From the NCBI GenBank assembly GCA_022843465.1, contig JALHNO010000006.1:155128-219127 (forward strand): a stretch of DNA of 64,000 bases, given 5' to 3'. How positions within the stretch are numbered: position 1 is the stretch's first letter; every line of letters begins with the position of its first letter. Both the position numbers and the translations under genes were made by a program. The DNA comes from Pseudomonadota bacterium. Lineage in GTDB: Bacteria > Pseudomonadota > Gammaproteobacteria > Xanthomonadales > Ahniellaceae. Of this stretch, positions 55,388-63,942 are shown one piece after another. The notes under the pieces were generated by a model that worked only from the letters and a program-made list of their open reading frames with translations, was not told the DNA's origin and searched no databases.

Positions 55388-56086
55388 ATGCCCATGCATA
55401 TCCTCGTCATCGAAGACAACGCCGATATCGCCGCCAATGTTGGCGACTATCTGTCCGACCGCGGACACGTGGTCGACTTCGCGCCGGATGGCGTATCCGG
55501 TCTGAATCTTGCGATGCGCGAAAACTTCGATGTCATCGTGCTTGACCTGACCCTGCCTGGACTCGATGGTCTGGAAGTCTGCCGGCGCCTGCGCCAGGAG
55601 GCACACAAGTCGACGCCGATCCTGATGCTGACCGCGCGCGACACCCTGGAACAGAAACTCGCCGGTTTCGAAAGTGGCGCGCAGGACTACATGGTCAAGC
55701 CGTTTGCCTTGCAGGAACTGGAGGCGCGCATCAATGTGCTGGGTACGCGCACCCGCGGCAATACCTCGCGTCTGCTGCAGGTGGGCGACCTGCAGTTCCA
55801 GCTCGACACCTTGACCGTAGCCCGTGGCGGCAAGTCGATCACGCTCAATCCGATCGGCCTTAAGCTGCTGCAGTGTCTGATGGAAGCCTCGCCGGCCGTG
55901 GTCACGCGCAAGGAAATGGAAATGCGCGTCTGGGGCGAAGAACTGCCCGACAGCGACTCGCTGCGCGTGCATATCCACGGTCTGCGTGCGGCCATCGATA
56001 AACCCTTCGGGCATCCGCTGATCCACACCCGACACGGCATCGGCTACAGCCTGAGCGACCCGGATGCAGTATCGGCGTCGGCTTAG
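55388..56086 (+). CDS. OmpR-family response regulator
   Basis: 232 aa. The receiver domain (1-120) has the acidic pocket in VIEDN and phospho-acceptor D53 in VLDLTLPGLDG, with the Lys in MVKPFAL. The winged-helix DNA-binding domain (about 130-228) ends with the usual hairpin GHPLIHTRHGIGYSL. The ATG at 55388 has GGAG 10 bases upstream. The 3' end overlaps the sensor kinase start by 23 bases. PmrA/QseB/PhoP-like; the stimulus is unknown. Confidence 0.95.
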   Translation: MPMHILVIEDNADIAANVGDYLSDRGHVVDFAPDGVSGLNLAMRENFDVIVLDLTLPGLDGLEVCRRLRQEAHKSTPILMLTARDTLEQKLAGFESGAQDYMVKPFALQELEARINVLGTRTRGNTSRLLQVGDLQFQLDTLTVARGGKSITLNPIGLKLLQCLMEASPAVVTRKEMEMRVWGEELPDSDSLRVHIHGLRAAIDKPFGHPLIHTRHGIGYSLSDPDAVSASA

Positions 56087-57356
56087 AAGCCGCATCATCA
56101 TCTCGTTTTTGCTGTTCGGAACGCTGCTGACGGCGGCGTTCGCCATTGCCGCGTTGATGCTGCGCGGCTATCTCGAAGATCAGCTGATCGGGCGCTCGCT
56201 CGATCTCGAGATCGATCATTACGTCGAAGAATTTCGCCGCGATCCGGCCTCGGACATCGCCATCTTCTCGCGCATCCAGGGCAATGTGTTCAGCGAGCGC
56301 AAGCTGGCTCTGGTGCCGTTCGCCTGGCGCGATCTCGAAAACGGCGTGCATACCATCGTCGATGACGATCAGAGTGGCGGCCCGCGTTCGTATCAGCTCG
56401 CGGTGCGCAAGTTTCCGGATTTCTGGTTCTTTCTGCAGTACGACATCTCACATGAACTCGAACTGCGGCGCTGGCTGGTCGGTGGCCTGATTGGTGTGGT
56501 GATCCTGTTCTCCGGACTGTCGGCACTGATTGCATTCTGGGCGGCATCGTCGGTGATGCGACCGGTCGCCGATCTGGCGCGCAGGCTCGAGGGTTTGACC
56601 GGTTCGCATGGGCTGGATCGGTTGGCGCCGCATTTTGCCGATGACGAAGTTGGCCAGCTCGCCGCCAAACTCGATGACTACGCCAGTCAGCTGACGCACC
56701 TGGTGGTGCGCGATCGCGAGTTCAATGCCGACGTATCGCATGAGCTGCGGACACCGCTGGCGGTGATCCGAGGCGCCACCGAGTTGCTGCTGAGCCAGAA
56801 TGAGCTTCCCGAAAAGGCCAGGCAGCGCCTGCTGCGGATTGAACGCGCGGCGCGCCAGTCGACCGAGCTTACTGACGCCCTGTTGCTGCTGTCGCGCAGC
56901 GAGCGGCAATCGCCGGCGCAGGGCGAGAGCACCGAAGTCGCCGGTGTTGTCGATCAAGTTGTCGAAACCCATCGCGCCGCGATCGGCAACAAACCGATCG
57001 AAGTGGTGATCGAGCGCAATGCCGAAACCCATGTCGATGCCCCGGCCGCGGTGTTGTCGGTTGCGCTGGGAAATCTGATTGGCAATGCATTCAAGTATAC
57101 GCCCGAGGGGGTCGTCACCATCCGGGTCGAGAGCGATCGGGTCGTCATCGAGGACAGCGGCAAGGGCATCAGCCCGGTCGAAGCCGAGCGCCTGTTCGAT
57201 CGCGGATTCCGCGGCGCCACTGCGACCGGCAAGGGCGCGGGTCTCGGACTGGCTATTGTGGTGCGCCTGTGCGAACTCTATGGCTGGCGCGTCAGCCTGG
57301 CCCCGCGTGACGGCGGCGGCGCGGTCGCCACCTTGAGCTTCGGCGCGCATCCCTGA
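56064..57356 (+). CDS. Sensor histidine kinase
   Basis: 430 aa. Membrane segments lie at about 11-33 and 138-162, framing a periplasmic sensor of about 105 residues (DHYVEEFRRDPASDIAIFSR region). A HAMP-type linker follows (SSVMRPVADLARRLEGL). The phospho-acceptor is H226 in FNADVSHELRTPLAVIRG. The ATPase domain has GNLIGNAFKYTPEG, IEDSGKGI and GAGLGLAIV. It is the partner of the overlapping response regulator. Confidence 0.95.
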   Translation: MQYRRRLRSRIIISFLLFGTLLTAAFAIAALMLRGYLEDQLIGRSLDLEIDHYVEEFRRDPASDIAIFSRIQGNVFSERKLALVPFAWRDLENGVHTIVDDDQSGGPRSYQLAVRKFPDFWFFLQYDISHELELRRWLVGGLIGVVILFSGLSALIAFWAASSVMRPVADLARRLEGLTGSHGLDRLAPHFADDEVGQLAAKLDDYASQLTHLVVRDREFNADVSHELRTPLAVIRGATELLLSQNELPEKARQRLLRIERAARQSTELTDALLLLSRSERQSPAQGESTEVAGVVDQVVETHRAAIGNKPIEVVIERNAETHVDAPAAVLSVALGNLIGNAFKYTPEGVVTIRVESDRVVIEDSGKGISPVEAERLFDRGFRGATATGKGAGLGLAIVVRLCELYGWRVSLAPRDGGGAVATLSFGAHP

Positions 57357-57379
57357 GTTGGTCTGCTTCTGAGGGCCAG

Positions 57380-57408
57380 TTGTTCTCCCCGTCGCCTTCC
57401 CGTATCAT
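57380..57408 (+). promoter_or_regulatory. Promoter of tRNA-Ser(CGA)
   Basis: TTGTTC (57380-57385) and TATCAT (57403-57408) have the optimal 17-base spacing and are followed by a G+C-rich discriminator, typical of growth-rate-regulated stable RNA promoters. The tRNA starts 38 bases after the -10. Confidence 0.75.
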
Positions 57409-57445
57409 GCGCGGCCCCGCGCCGACCTGCGGGCCGATGCATACC

Positions 57446-57594
<149 letters not shown>

Positions 57595-57631
57595 TTGTCT
57601 CGCAGCTACCAGGGTTCGACAAAATCGCCGG

Positions 57632-58267
57632 CGCTCCTGGGTAGGAGGCCCGAAGCGGGCCGACCGCGGTCTTGCAGGCTCACCACAACGGTCGCGCCGC
57701 TTCGGCGCTCCCACATGAGGCCCGTCGCGCCGCTTCGGCGCTCCTGTGTGGGAGGCCCGAAGCGGGCCGACCGTGGTCTTGCAGGCTCACCACAACGGTC
57801 GCGCCGCTTCGGCGCTCCCACCTGAGGCCCGTCGCGCCGCTTCGGCGCTCCTGTGTGGGAGGCCCGAAGCGGGCCGACCGCGGTCTGGCAGGATCACCAC
57901 AACGGTCGCGCCGCTTCGGCGCTCCAACGTGAGGCCCGTCGCGTCGCTTCGGCGCTCCCACCTGAGGCCCGTCGCGCCGCTTCGGCGCTCCTGTGTGGGA
58001 GGCCCGAAGCGGGCCGACCGTGGTCTTGCAGGCTCACCACAACGGTCGCGCCGCTTCGGCGCTCCCACATGAGGCCCGTCGCGCCGCTTCGGCGCTCCCA
58101 CGTGAGGTCCGAGGCGCCGCTTCGGCGCTCCTGGGTAGGAGGCCCGAAGCGGGCCGACCGCGGTCTTGCAGGCTCACCACAACGGTCGCGCCGCTTCGGC
58201 GCTCCCACGTGAGGCCCGTCGCGTCGCTTCGGCGCTCCTGTGTGGGAGGCCCGAAGCGGGCCGACCG
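57632..58267. repeat. Tandem array of REP-like palindromic modules (107- and 140-bp periods)
   Basis: Unit starts (CGCTCCTG) fall at 57632, 57739, 57846, 57986, 58126 and 58233, so the periods are 107, 107, 140, 140 and 107, with a last partial unit. Each unit is a 74-bp module plus one or two copies of a 33-bp module. The modules carry the palindromes GGCCCGAAGCGGGCC and GCGCCGCTTCGGCGC. Units are nearly identical. The repeat length is not a multiple of three and the many open frames here look like artefacts. The array fills the gap between the tRNA-Ser terminator and the DUF6165 gene. Confidence 0.95.
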
Positions 58268-58336
58268 CAGTTCGGTCTTTACCGCAGCGGCACTCTATAC
58301 TGCGCGCCCTCACATTCCCAGTTTCCGAGCCATCCC

Positions 58337-58738
58337 ATGAGTCTGATCGAAGTACCGGTTTCCTACGGCGAGTTGCTCGACAAGATCACGATCCTGCAGA
58401 TCAAGTCCGAGCGCATGTCCGATCCGGCGAAGCTGGCCAATGTCCGTCGCGAACTCGACGCGCTGAATCAGACCTGGGGCGCTGCGCCCGAGTCGAAAAT
58501 CGATATTGCTGCGCCGCTCGCCGCATTGAAGGCGGTCAACGAGCGCCTGTGGGTGATCGAGGACGATATCCGCATCAAGGAATCGCAACAGGCGTTCGAC
58601 GATGCCTTCATCCAGCTTGCGCGCTCGGTGTATTTCGAGAATGACGAGCGCGCGCGACTGAAGCGCGAGATCAACCAGTTGCTGGGTTCGGCCCTGGTGG
58701 AAGAGAAGTCGTACCAGGACTACCGGGTTCGCGCCTGA
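58337..58738 (+). CDS. DUF6165 family protein
   Basis: 133 aa, charged and helical, no signal or membrane segment. It begins MSLIEVPVSYGELLDKITIL and contains KSERMSDPAKLANVRRELDA. The family has no known function and is often encoded near LPS core glycosyltransferases, as here. TATACT (58296-58301) with a GCGCGC discriminator is a likely -10. The 3' end overlaps the opposing glycosyltransferase gene by 68 bases. Confidence 0.85.
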   Translation: MSLIEVPVSYGELLDKITILQIKSERMSDPAKLANVRRELDALNQTWGAAPESKIDIAAPLAALKAVNERLWVIEDDIRIKESQQAFDDAFIQLARSVYFENDERARLKREINQLLGSALVEEKSYQDYRVRA

Positions 58739-59798
58739 GTGTGAGTGTGCCGTCCCGGCGCGCTGCCATCAACTGCTCCAGTCGCTCGATCACGGTGGCC
58801 GGCTCGATCAGTTCCATTACGCCAGGTCGCTCGATGCGTCGGCCCCAGCGAACCCGGTTCGCCGGTTTTCCGAGATATTTTTCGGCGGCCTCAGCGTAGC
58901 GATTGATGCTCCAGCGCAGATCCGAATAGGGACCGCTGCGGCGCGCATCGGTGGCCGCATGCAGGCCAATCACCGGTGTGCCCACCGCATTGGCCATGTG
59001 CATGGGTCCTGAGTCCGGCGTCAGCACCACCGTGGCACGTTCGAGCAGGGCCAGCAATTGCTTCAAGGTGTCCTTGCCGATCAGATCGCTGATCGGTGTA
59101 TCGAGCCGGGCAAGGATGGCATCGCCCATCTCGCGTTCGATCGCGCTCGGCCCGCCGCACAGCAGTACGCGCATGCCGAGTGCACGATGCGCGTGTCGCG
59201 CGACCTCGGCGTAAGCCTCGGCATTCCAGTTGCGCAGCCGATGGCTGGAACAGGGACTGATGACCAGGCTGGGCTGATCATCTGGCAGATGCAGTTCGGC
59301 GAAGGCACGATCGCCTGGGCCGGTCGGTATGTCCCAGTTCGGCGCCGCAGGCGGCAGACCGATCGCATCGCCGAAGGCCGCCAGCACATCCAGTACATGC
59401 CAGCCGGTGTCGGCCGCGATCCGGCGATTCACAAACAGACTGTGCAGCTCCTTGCTGCGGGCCCAGTCATAGCCGACGCGGGTGCCTGCGCTGATCGCGC
59501 TTCCCAGCACGTTCGCGCGCAGCGCGACCTGGCATTGCAGCAGTACATCGAAACGGCGTCCACGCAGTCGCGCACGCAGATCACGCCAGGCTGCGAAGCC
59601 GCGCTTCTTGTCGACGATGATGAACTCGATGTCGGCGATATCGCCGACCAGTTTGGCTTCGAACTTTCCGATGATCCAGCTGATCCGGGTGGCGGGCCAG
59701 AACTGCTGGATCCGCCGCACCAGCGGAACGATATGGGTGACATCGCCGAGCGCAGAGAGGCGGAAGATGCACACGGATTGTGGAGGCTGAAAACTCAT
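58671..59798 (-). CDS. Glycosyltransferase family 9 (heptosyltransferase-like) protein
   Basis: 375 aa GT-B enzyme. The N-terminus CIFRLSALGDVTHIVPLVRR is typical of ADP-heptose transferases, and the donor-site region has LTPDSGPMHMANAVGTPVIG. It probably adds heptose or a related sugar to the LPS inner core. The last about 25 residues are a low-complexity Pro/Gly tail, encoded by the part that overlaps the DUF6165 gene on the other strand. Confidence 0.93.
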   Translation of the reverse strand: MSFQPPQSVCIFRLSALGDVTHIVPLVRRIQQFWPATRISWIIGKFEAKLVGDIADIEFIIVDKKRGFAAWRDLRARLRGRRFDVLLQCQVALRANVLGSAISAGTRVGYDWARSKELHSLFVNRRIAADTGWHVLDVLAAFGDAIGLPPAAPNWDIPTGPGDRAFAELHLPDDQPSLVISPCSSHRLRNWNAEAYAEVARHAHRALGMRVLLCGGPSAIEREMGDAILARLDTPISDLIGKDTLKQLLALLERATVVLTPDSGPMHMANAVGTPVIGLHAATDARRSGPYSDLRWSINRYAEAAEKYLGKPANRVRWGRRIERPGVMELIEPATVIERLEQLMAARRDGTLTLRREPGSPGTTSLPPGPNPATG

Positions 59799-59862
59799 CG
59801 CTGAAGACCGCTACACTTTGGATTCGAAACATACCGTATCCGCAACCGCATAGCGTCTCCGC

Positions 59863-60561
59863 ATGAATATCTGCACGGCCCCCGTCGCTTCCGGCGAGAT
59901 CATCTACGACGCCTCGCGCTGGTCGCCTGACGGGGTCGCGAAGGCCTTCGATGGCGTCATCGCGGCAAGCGTGGAGCGTCGCGGTCGCGGCGATGTGCGA
60001 TTTCTCCAGTTGCCGTTCGCCGAGGCGGTGTTGCGCCAGTATCAGCGCGGGGGGTGGGCAGCCCGGGTTTCGCGCGACTGGTACTTCTGGTTGGGTCGCG
60101 AGGCGAGCCGACCGTTCCGCGAGTTCCGCCTTACCGCTCACCTTTTTGAACTCGGATTGCCAGTGCCGCGGCCACTGGCCGCACGCTTTCTGCGTTCGGG
60201 GATCGGCTATCGCGCCGCCCTGATCACCGAGCGCATCGTGCAGACGCGGACGCTCGCCGAGTGCCTGCAGGCCGGCGTTGCAATCGACTGGTCGGCAGCC
60301 GGGCAGATGATCGGGCGCTTTCACGCGCACGGTCTCTGGCACGCCGATCTGAACGCGCATAATCTGCTGGTCGATGCAGCAGGAGTGTGGTGGCTGATCG
60401 ATCTCGACCGTGGCCGGATGCGCGCGGCGCCGGGCGCCTGGCAGCAAGGTAACCTGGCGCGCCTGCGACGATCACTGTTGAAGCTGGGTGCCGTCGAGCG
60501 GATCGAAGGCTTCAATCGTTCGGCCTGGCCCGCTCTCTGCCAGGGCTACCGCGCGCAGTGA
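59863..60561 (+). CDS. kdkA: 3-deoxy-D-manno-octulosonic acid kinase
   Basis: 232 aa. KdkA phosphorylates the Kdo residue of the LPS inner core at the cytoplasmic face. The kinase-like fold has FHAHGLWHADLNAHNLLVDA with the catalytic Asp, and WLIDLDRGRMR as the metal site. Size and sequence fit the KdkA family of Haemophilus, Vibrio and xanthomonads. It is divergent from the GT9 gene of the same pathway; TACACT at 59812 may be its -10. Confidence 0.93.
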   Translation: MNICTAPVASGEIIYDASRWSPDGVAKAFDGVIAASVERRGRGDVRFLQLPFAEAVLRQYQRGGWAARVSRDWYFWLGREASRPFREFRLTAHLFELGLPVPRPLAARFLRSGIGYRAALITERIVQTRTLAECLQAGVAIDWSAAGQMIGRFHAHGLWHADLNAHNLLVDAAGVWWLIDLDRGRMRAAPGAWQQGNLARLRRSLLKLGAVERIEGFNRSAWPALCQGYRAQ

Positions 60562-60572
60562 GGAACGTCTGA

Positions 60573-60646
60573 ATCACGCCGGGGCCGTGTGTCCGCGGCG
60601 TCGGTGGGGAAAACGGCCGAAGATCCTTGGCCGTTTTGGGCGTGAT
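60573..60646 (+). promoter_or_regulatory. Candidate structured RNA element upstream of the MBL-moaACDE genes
   Basis: An 8-bp closing helix ATCACGCC/GGCGTGAT (60573-60580 with 60639-60646) encloses a small GCCG/CGGC hairpin (60584-60599) and a 9-bp hairpin AAAACGGCC/GGCCGTTTT (60610-60637), a three-way junction. It is followed by ATCAAG/CTTGAT (60645-60673), which competes with the closing helix at two bases. It may instead be the 3' hairpin of kdkA. I cannot assign it to a known riboswitch class. Confidence 0.4.
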
Positions 60647-60719
60647 CAAGCTGGCGGGCGAGGACATCTTGATGATTTGTTCTGAGGCTCCCTGAGCGCG
60701 GCTCCACTATGATGTCGCC

Positions 60720-61502
60720 ATGAGCACCTTGTGGAATCTTCGTTTCCTTGGCGTAGGCAGCGCGCAGGCCGTCGAACTCGGTTCGGCCTCGGCCGCGCTG
60801 GAGCGCGACGGCACGCCGCTGCTGATGATCGACTGCGGGCAGGAAGCCCTGAGCGCCTACGTCGAACGCTATGGCGCCATGCCGATGGCGGTGTTTGTCA
60901 CCCACGCCCATCTGGATCATGTCGCCGGATTCGAGCGGCTCTACTATCAGAGCCTGTTTGACCCGGCGCGCTGCGGCAAGGTCCGGATCTATTGCGCTGC
61001 GGCACTGGTACCCATTCTTCAGGCGCGTCTGGCCGACTATCCGTCACCGCTGGCCGAAGGCGGTGCCAACTTCTGGGATGCCTTCCAGCTGGTTCCGGTG
61101 TCGCGCGGATTCTGGCATGCAGGGCTCTGGTTCGATGTATTTGGCGTGCGCCACCATGCCCCGGGTACCGCGTTTGGTATCGCCTTGCGTGGCGCGTTCC
61201 TGTGGACGGGCGACACCCGGCCCATCCCGGAGGCCGTTGCCCTGCACGCTGATGCCGGTGAGACGATCGCACACGACTGCGCCCTGCAAGGCAATCCTTC
61301 GCATACTGGTCTTGATGATCTGTTGCGCGAATATGACGAGGCGACCCGATCGCGGATGATCATCTATCACTATGCCCGCGCCGAGGACGCCGTCGTGCTG
61401 CGTGCCGCCGGCCTGAAAGTGGCCGAGGCCGGCGAGACCTGGGCGCTGGGTCCGCCGTGGTCGGGCATGCAGGCCTGCGCGCGTGCCTGGGGTCATGCAT
61501 GA
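60720..61502 (+). CDS. Metallo-beta-lactamase fold hydrolase
   Basis: 260 aa, no signal peptide. The zinc motif THAHLDH has H62, H64, D66 and H67; further ligands are probably H in GVRHHAPG, D in LWTGDTRPI and H near the end (YHYAR). It resembles RNase Z-like hydrolases, but the substrate is unknown. A TATGAT at 60708 would put transcription start at about the ATG, so a leaderless mRNA is possible. Its stop overlaps moaA. Confidence 0.88.
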   Translation: MSTLWNLRFLGVGSAQAVELGSASAALERDGTPLLMIDCGQEALSAYVERYGAMPMAVFVTHAHLDHVAGFERLYYQSLFDPARCGKVRIYCAAALVPILQARLADYPSPLAEGGANFWDAFQLVPVSRGFWHAGLWFDVFGVRHHAPGTAFGIALRGAFLWTGDTRPIPEAVALHADAGETIAHDCALQGNPSHTGLDDLLREYDEATRSRMIIYHYARAEDAVVLRAAGLKVAEAGETWALGPPWSGMQACARAWGHA

Positions 61503-62533
61503 GCGTGGCAATGAACACCGCGCGTCTCGCCGAGACCCGGGATCGTCGCGGTCGGCCCTTGCATGACCTGCGCATCTCGGTGATCGATCGCTGCAATTTC
61601 CGTTGCCCCTACTGCATGCCTGCCGAAAAATTCGGTGGCGCGGGCGCTTTTCTGCCGCGCCGGGAATGGCTCAAGCCAGCCGACATCGAACGGCTGGCGC
61701 GTGCCTTCAGTGGCGTGGGTGTGCGCAAGCTCCGACTGACCGGAGGAGAGCCGCTGTTGCGCGCCGAACTGCCCGAGATCATCGAGCGTCTGGCGCGCAT
61801 CGAGGGCATCGAGGATCTCGCGCTGACCACCAATGGTGCGCTGCTGGCGGCACAGGCCAGCGCGCTGCGTCGTGCCGGTCTGCGCCGGATTACGGTCAGT
61901 CTGGATGCGATCGATCCGGCGGTGTTTGCGCGGATGAGCGGCGGCTACGGCGATGTCGACAGTGTGCTTGCCGGCATCGAAGCAGCGGTTGCCGCAGGCT
62001 TCCACTCGATCAAGATCAATACCGTGGTCCAGCGCGGCGTCAACGAAGATCAGGTTCTTCCCCTGGTACGGCACTTCCGCAATACGCCACATGTCATCCG
62101 CTTCATCGAGTACATGGACGTCGGCAACTGCAATGGCTGGAGTCGCGAGCAAGTGGTTGCGGTGGCCGAATTGCGCACCCGCATCGATGCCGAGTTCGCG
62201 CTGGAGCCGCTGGCGCCCAGCATCGGCGGTGAGGTGGCGACGCGGTTCGGCTTCCGCGATGGTGCTGGCGAGATCGGTTTCATCGGATCAGTCTCGCTGC
62301 CGTTCTGTGGCGACTGCAATCGCGCCCGTATTTCCGCCGAAGGCAAGCTTTTTACCTGCCTGTTCGCCAGTCAGGGGCGTGACCTGCGTGACTGGCTGCA
62401 GCAGGACGATGCGGCGTTGGCCGCGAGCGTGGCCGGGCACTGGTTGTTGCGCGCCGACCGTTACAGTGAACTGCGCGCCGAGCGTGAGTCGGCGTCGCCG
62501 CAGCGCGTGGAAATGTTCCGGATGGGAGGTTGA
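61499..62533 (+). CDS. moaA: GTP 3',8-cyclase MoaA
   Basis: 344 aa radical SAM enzyme, first step of molybdenum cofactor synthesis. The SAM cluster is C32-C36-C39 in RCNFRCPYC, and the C-terminal cluster is in FCGDCNRARISAEGKLFTCL. The conserved GG end is present (MFRMGG). The ATG at 61499 overlaps the MBL stop; an ATG at 61511 is an alternative. moaC follows with no gap. Confidence 0.97.
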   Translation: MSVAMNTARLAETRDRRGRPLHDLRISVIDRCNFRCPYCMPAEKFGGAGAFLPRREWLKPADIERLARAFSGVGVRKLRLTGGEPLLRAELPEIIERLARIEGIEDLALTTNGALLAAQASALRRAGLRRITVSLDAIDPAVFARMSGGYGDVDSVLAGIEAAVAAGFHSIKINTVVQRGVNEDQVLPLVRHFRNTPHVIRFIEYMDVGNCNGWSREQVVAVAELRTRIDAEFALEPLAPSIGGEVATRFGFRDGAGEIGFIGSVSLPFCGDCNRARISAEGKLFTCLFASQGRDLRDWLQQDDAALAASVAGHWLLRADRYSELRAERESASPQRVEMFRMGG

Positions 62534-63067
62534 ATGGCAGGTTCACCGCGTCTCAGTCATATCGATCATGGCGGTCGTCCTGCCATGGTCGACGTCGGCA
62601 GCAAACGGCTCAGTCGTCGCCAGGCCACCGCCAGTGCCGAGATCGTGTTCCCCGCCGAGGCAGCCGCCGCCCTGCATGCCGCCGATCTGCGCAGCAAGAA
62701 GGGTCCGGTCATTGACACTGCAATCATCGCGGGCACGATGGCCGTCAAGCGCACGCATGAGTTGATTCCGTTCTGCCATCCGCTGCTGCTGGACGCCATC
62801 CGGTTTGAATACGAGTTCGTCGAACCGGCACGGCTGCGGCTGCTCTGTACGGTCGCCACCATGGCGCGCACCGGCGTCGAGATGGAGGCGCTGACGGGTG
62901 TCAGCATCGCGGCGCTGACGGTCTACGACATGTGCAAGTCGCTGAGCCTGGGTATGCGGATCGAGGCCATCCAGATACTGCGCAAGACCGGCGGCAAGCG
63001 CGATTTCGATGCGACCAGGGCGCCCGTCAAGCCGCGACCACCGCGCCGTCGCCGGGTGACGCCATGA
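62534..63067 (+). CDS. moaC: Cyclic pyranopterin monophosphate synthase MoaC
   Basis: 177 aa. MoaC completes cPMP formation after MoaA. It starts MAGSPRLSHIDHGGRPAMVD, and the active-site signature IPFCHPLLLDAIRFEYEFVE and TGVEMEALTGVSIAALTVYD is present. The C-terminus is unusually Arg/Pro-rich (KPRPPRRRRVTP). The stop overlaps moaD (ATGA). Confidence 0.97.
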   Translation: MAGSPRLSHIDHGGRPAMVDVGSKRLSRRQATASAEIVFPAEAAAALHAADLRSKKGPVIDTAIIAGTMAVKRTHELIPFCHPLLLDAIRFEYEFVEPARLRLLCTVATMARTGVEMEALTGVSIAALTVYDMCKSLSLGMRIEAIQILRKTGGKRDFDATRAPVKPRPPRRRRVTP

Positions 63068-63303
63068 AGATCCGAATGCGCTATTTCGCCAGCCTGCGCG
63101 ACGCCGCGGGTACCGAGGTCGAGGAACTGGAATTGACGCACGCTGATGCCGTACAACTGTATGCGGAGACGGCGCAGCGGCATGCGCTGAAGCTGCCGCG
63201 TGAGCGCCTGCGACTGGCGGTCAATGGCGAGCTGGTGTCCTGGCAGCAGCCCTTGCAGCCGGGTGATGAAGTCGTGTTTCTGCCGCCGGTGTCGGGCGGA
63301 TGA
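63064..63303 (+). CDS. moaD: Molybdopterin synthase sulfur carrier subunit MoaD
   Basis: 79 aa ubiquitin-like protein that carries sulfur as a C-terminal thiocarboxylate. It starts MKIRMRYFASLRDAAGTEVE and ends in the required Gly-Gly (FLPPVSGG). It overlaps moaC and moaE by four bases on each side. Confidence 0.95.
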   Translation: MKIRMRYFASLRDAAGTEVEELELTHADAVQLYAETAQRHALKLPRERLRLAVNGELVSWQQPLQPGDEVVFLPPVSGG

Positions 63304-63713
63304 TCCGGTTCGCCCTTTTGGATGCACCGATCGACATCGCTGCGTTACGGGCGCAGTTGTCGGATCCACACTGCGGCGCGATCGCCAGCTTCGAAGGGAT
63401 CGTCCGCGATCACAATGAAGGTCGACCGGTGCAGCGACTGGAGTACCAGGTCTACGCCGAACTCGCACAGCGCGAAGGAGAGGCGATCGTTGCTGCGGTA
63501 GCCGCGGAGTTCGATGTGCGCCGCCTGGTCTGCATCCATCGTATCGGCGCGCTCGCAATCGGCGATATTGCCGTCTGGGTCGGTGCCGCCGCGGCACATC
63601 GCGGCGCTGCGTTCGATGCCTGCCGCCGGGTGATCGATGAAGTCAAACTACGTGTGCCGATCTGGAAGAACGAGCACTATGCGGACGGCGAATCGGGCTG
63701 GCTGCATCCGTAG
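63300..63713 (+). CDS. moaE: Molybdopterin synthase catalytic subunit MoaE
   Basis: 137 aa. It joins MoaD thiocarboxylate to cPMP to make molybdopterin. Typical blocks are GAIASFEGIVRDHNEGRPVQ, HRIGALAIGDIAVWVGAAAA and the C-terminal IDEVKLRVPIWKNEHYADGE. It is the last gene of the operon. moaB is absent from this block. Confidence 0.97.
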   Translation: MIRFALLDAPIDIAALRAQLSDPHCGAIASFEGIVRDHNEGRPVQRLEYQVYAELAQREGEAIVAAVAAEFDVRRLVCIHRIGALAIGDIAVWVGAAAAHRGAAFDACRRVIDEVKLRVPIWKNEHYADGESGWLHP

Positions 63714-63790
63714 CTGCGACGCGCTGATCGCGGGCTGTCGTTGGTCTGGCCGTTGTGTTTGACATGGTCGATGTCCCCGCGGAGATTTAT

Positions 63791-63841
63791 AGCGCGGGCA
63801 AGCCCCGCTCCTGCTTCTGCAGGGCATCTCTGCGAGATGCC
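63791..63841. repeat. REP-like palindromes after moaE
   Basis: GCGGG/CCCGC around 63794-63808 and an 8-bp stem GGCATCTC/GAGATGCC (63823-63841) with a TGC loop lie between moaE and the transposase start. They have no T tract and look like extragenic palindromes or the edge of an inserted element. Confidence 0.5.
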
Positions 63842-63942
63842 GACATCAAGGCGCCGCAGCGTTGCGATGGCATCTCACGGAGCTACTGGCTGTCGCATAA
63901 ATAATGCAATACTACACACCCGTCCCAAGCAGGAGTACGGAT

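Noticed and set aside
57632..58267. CRISPR array
   Set aside because: Units are almost identical with no variable spacers, repeats are 74 and 33 bp with internal palindromes, and no cas genes are near.
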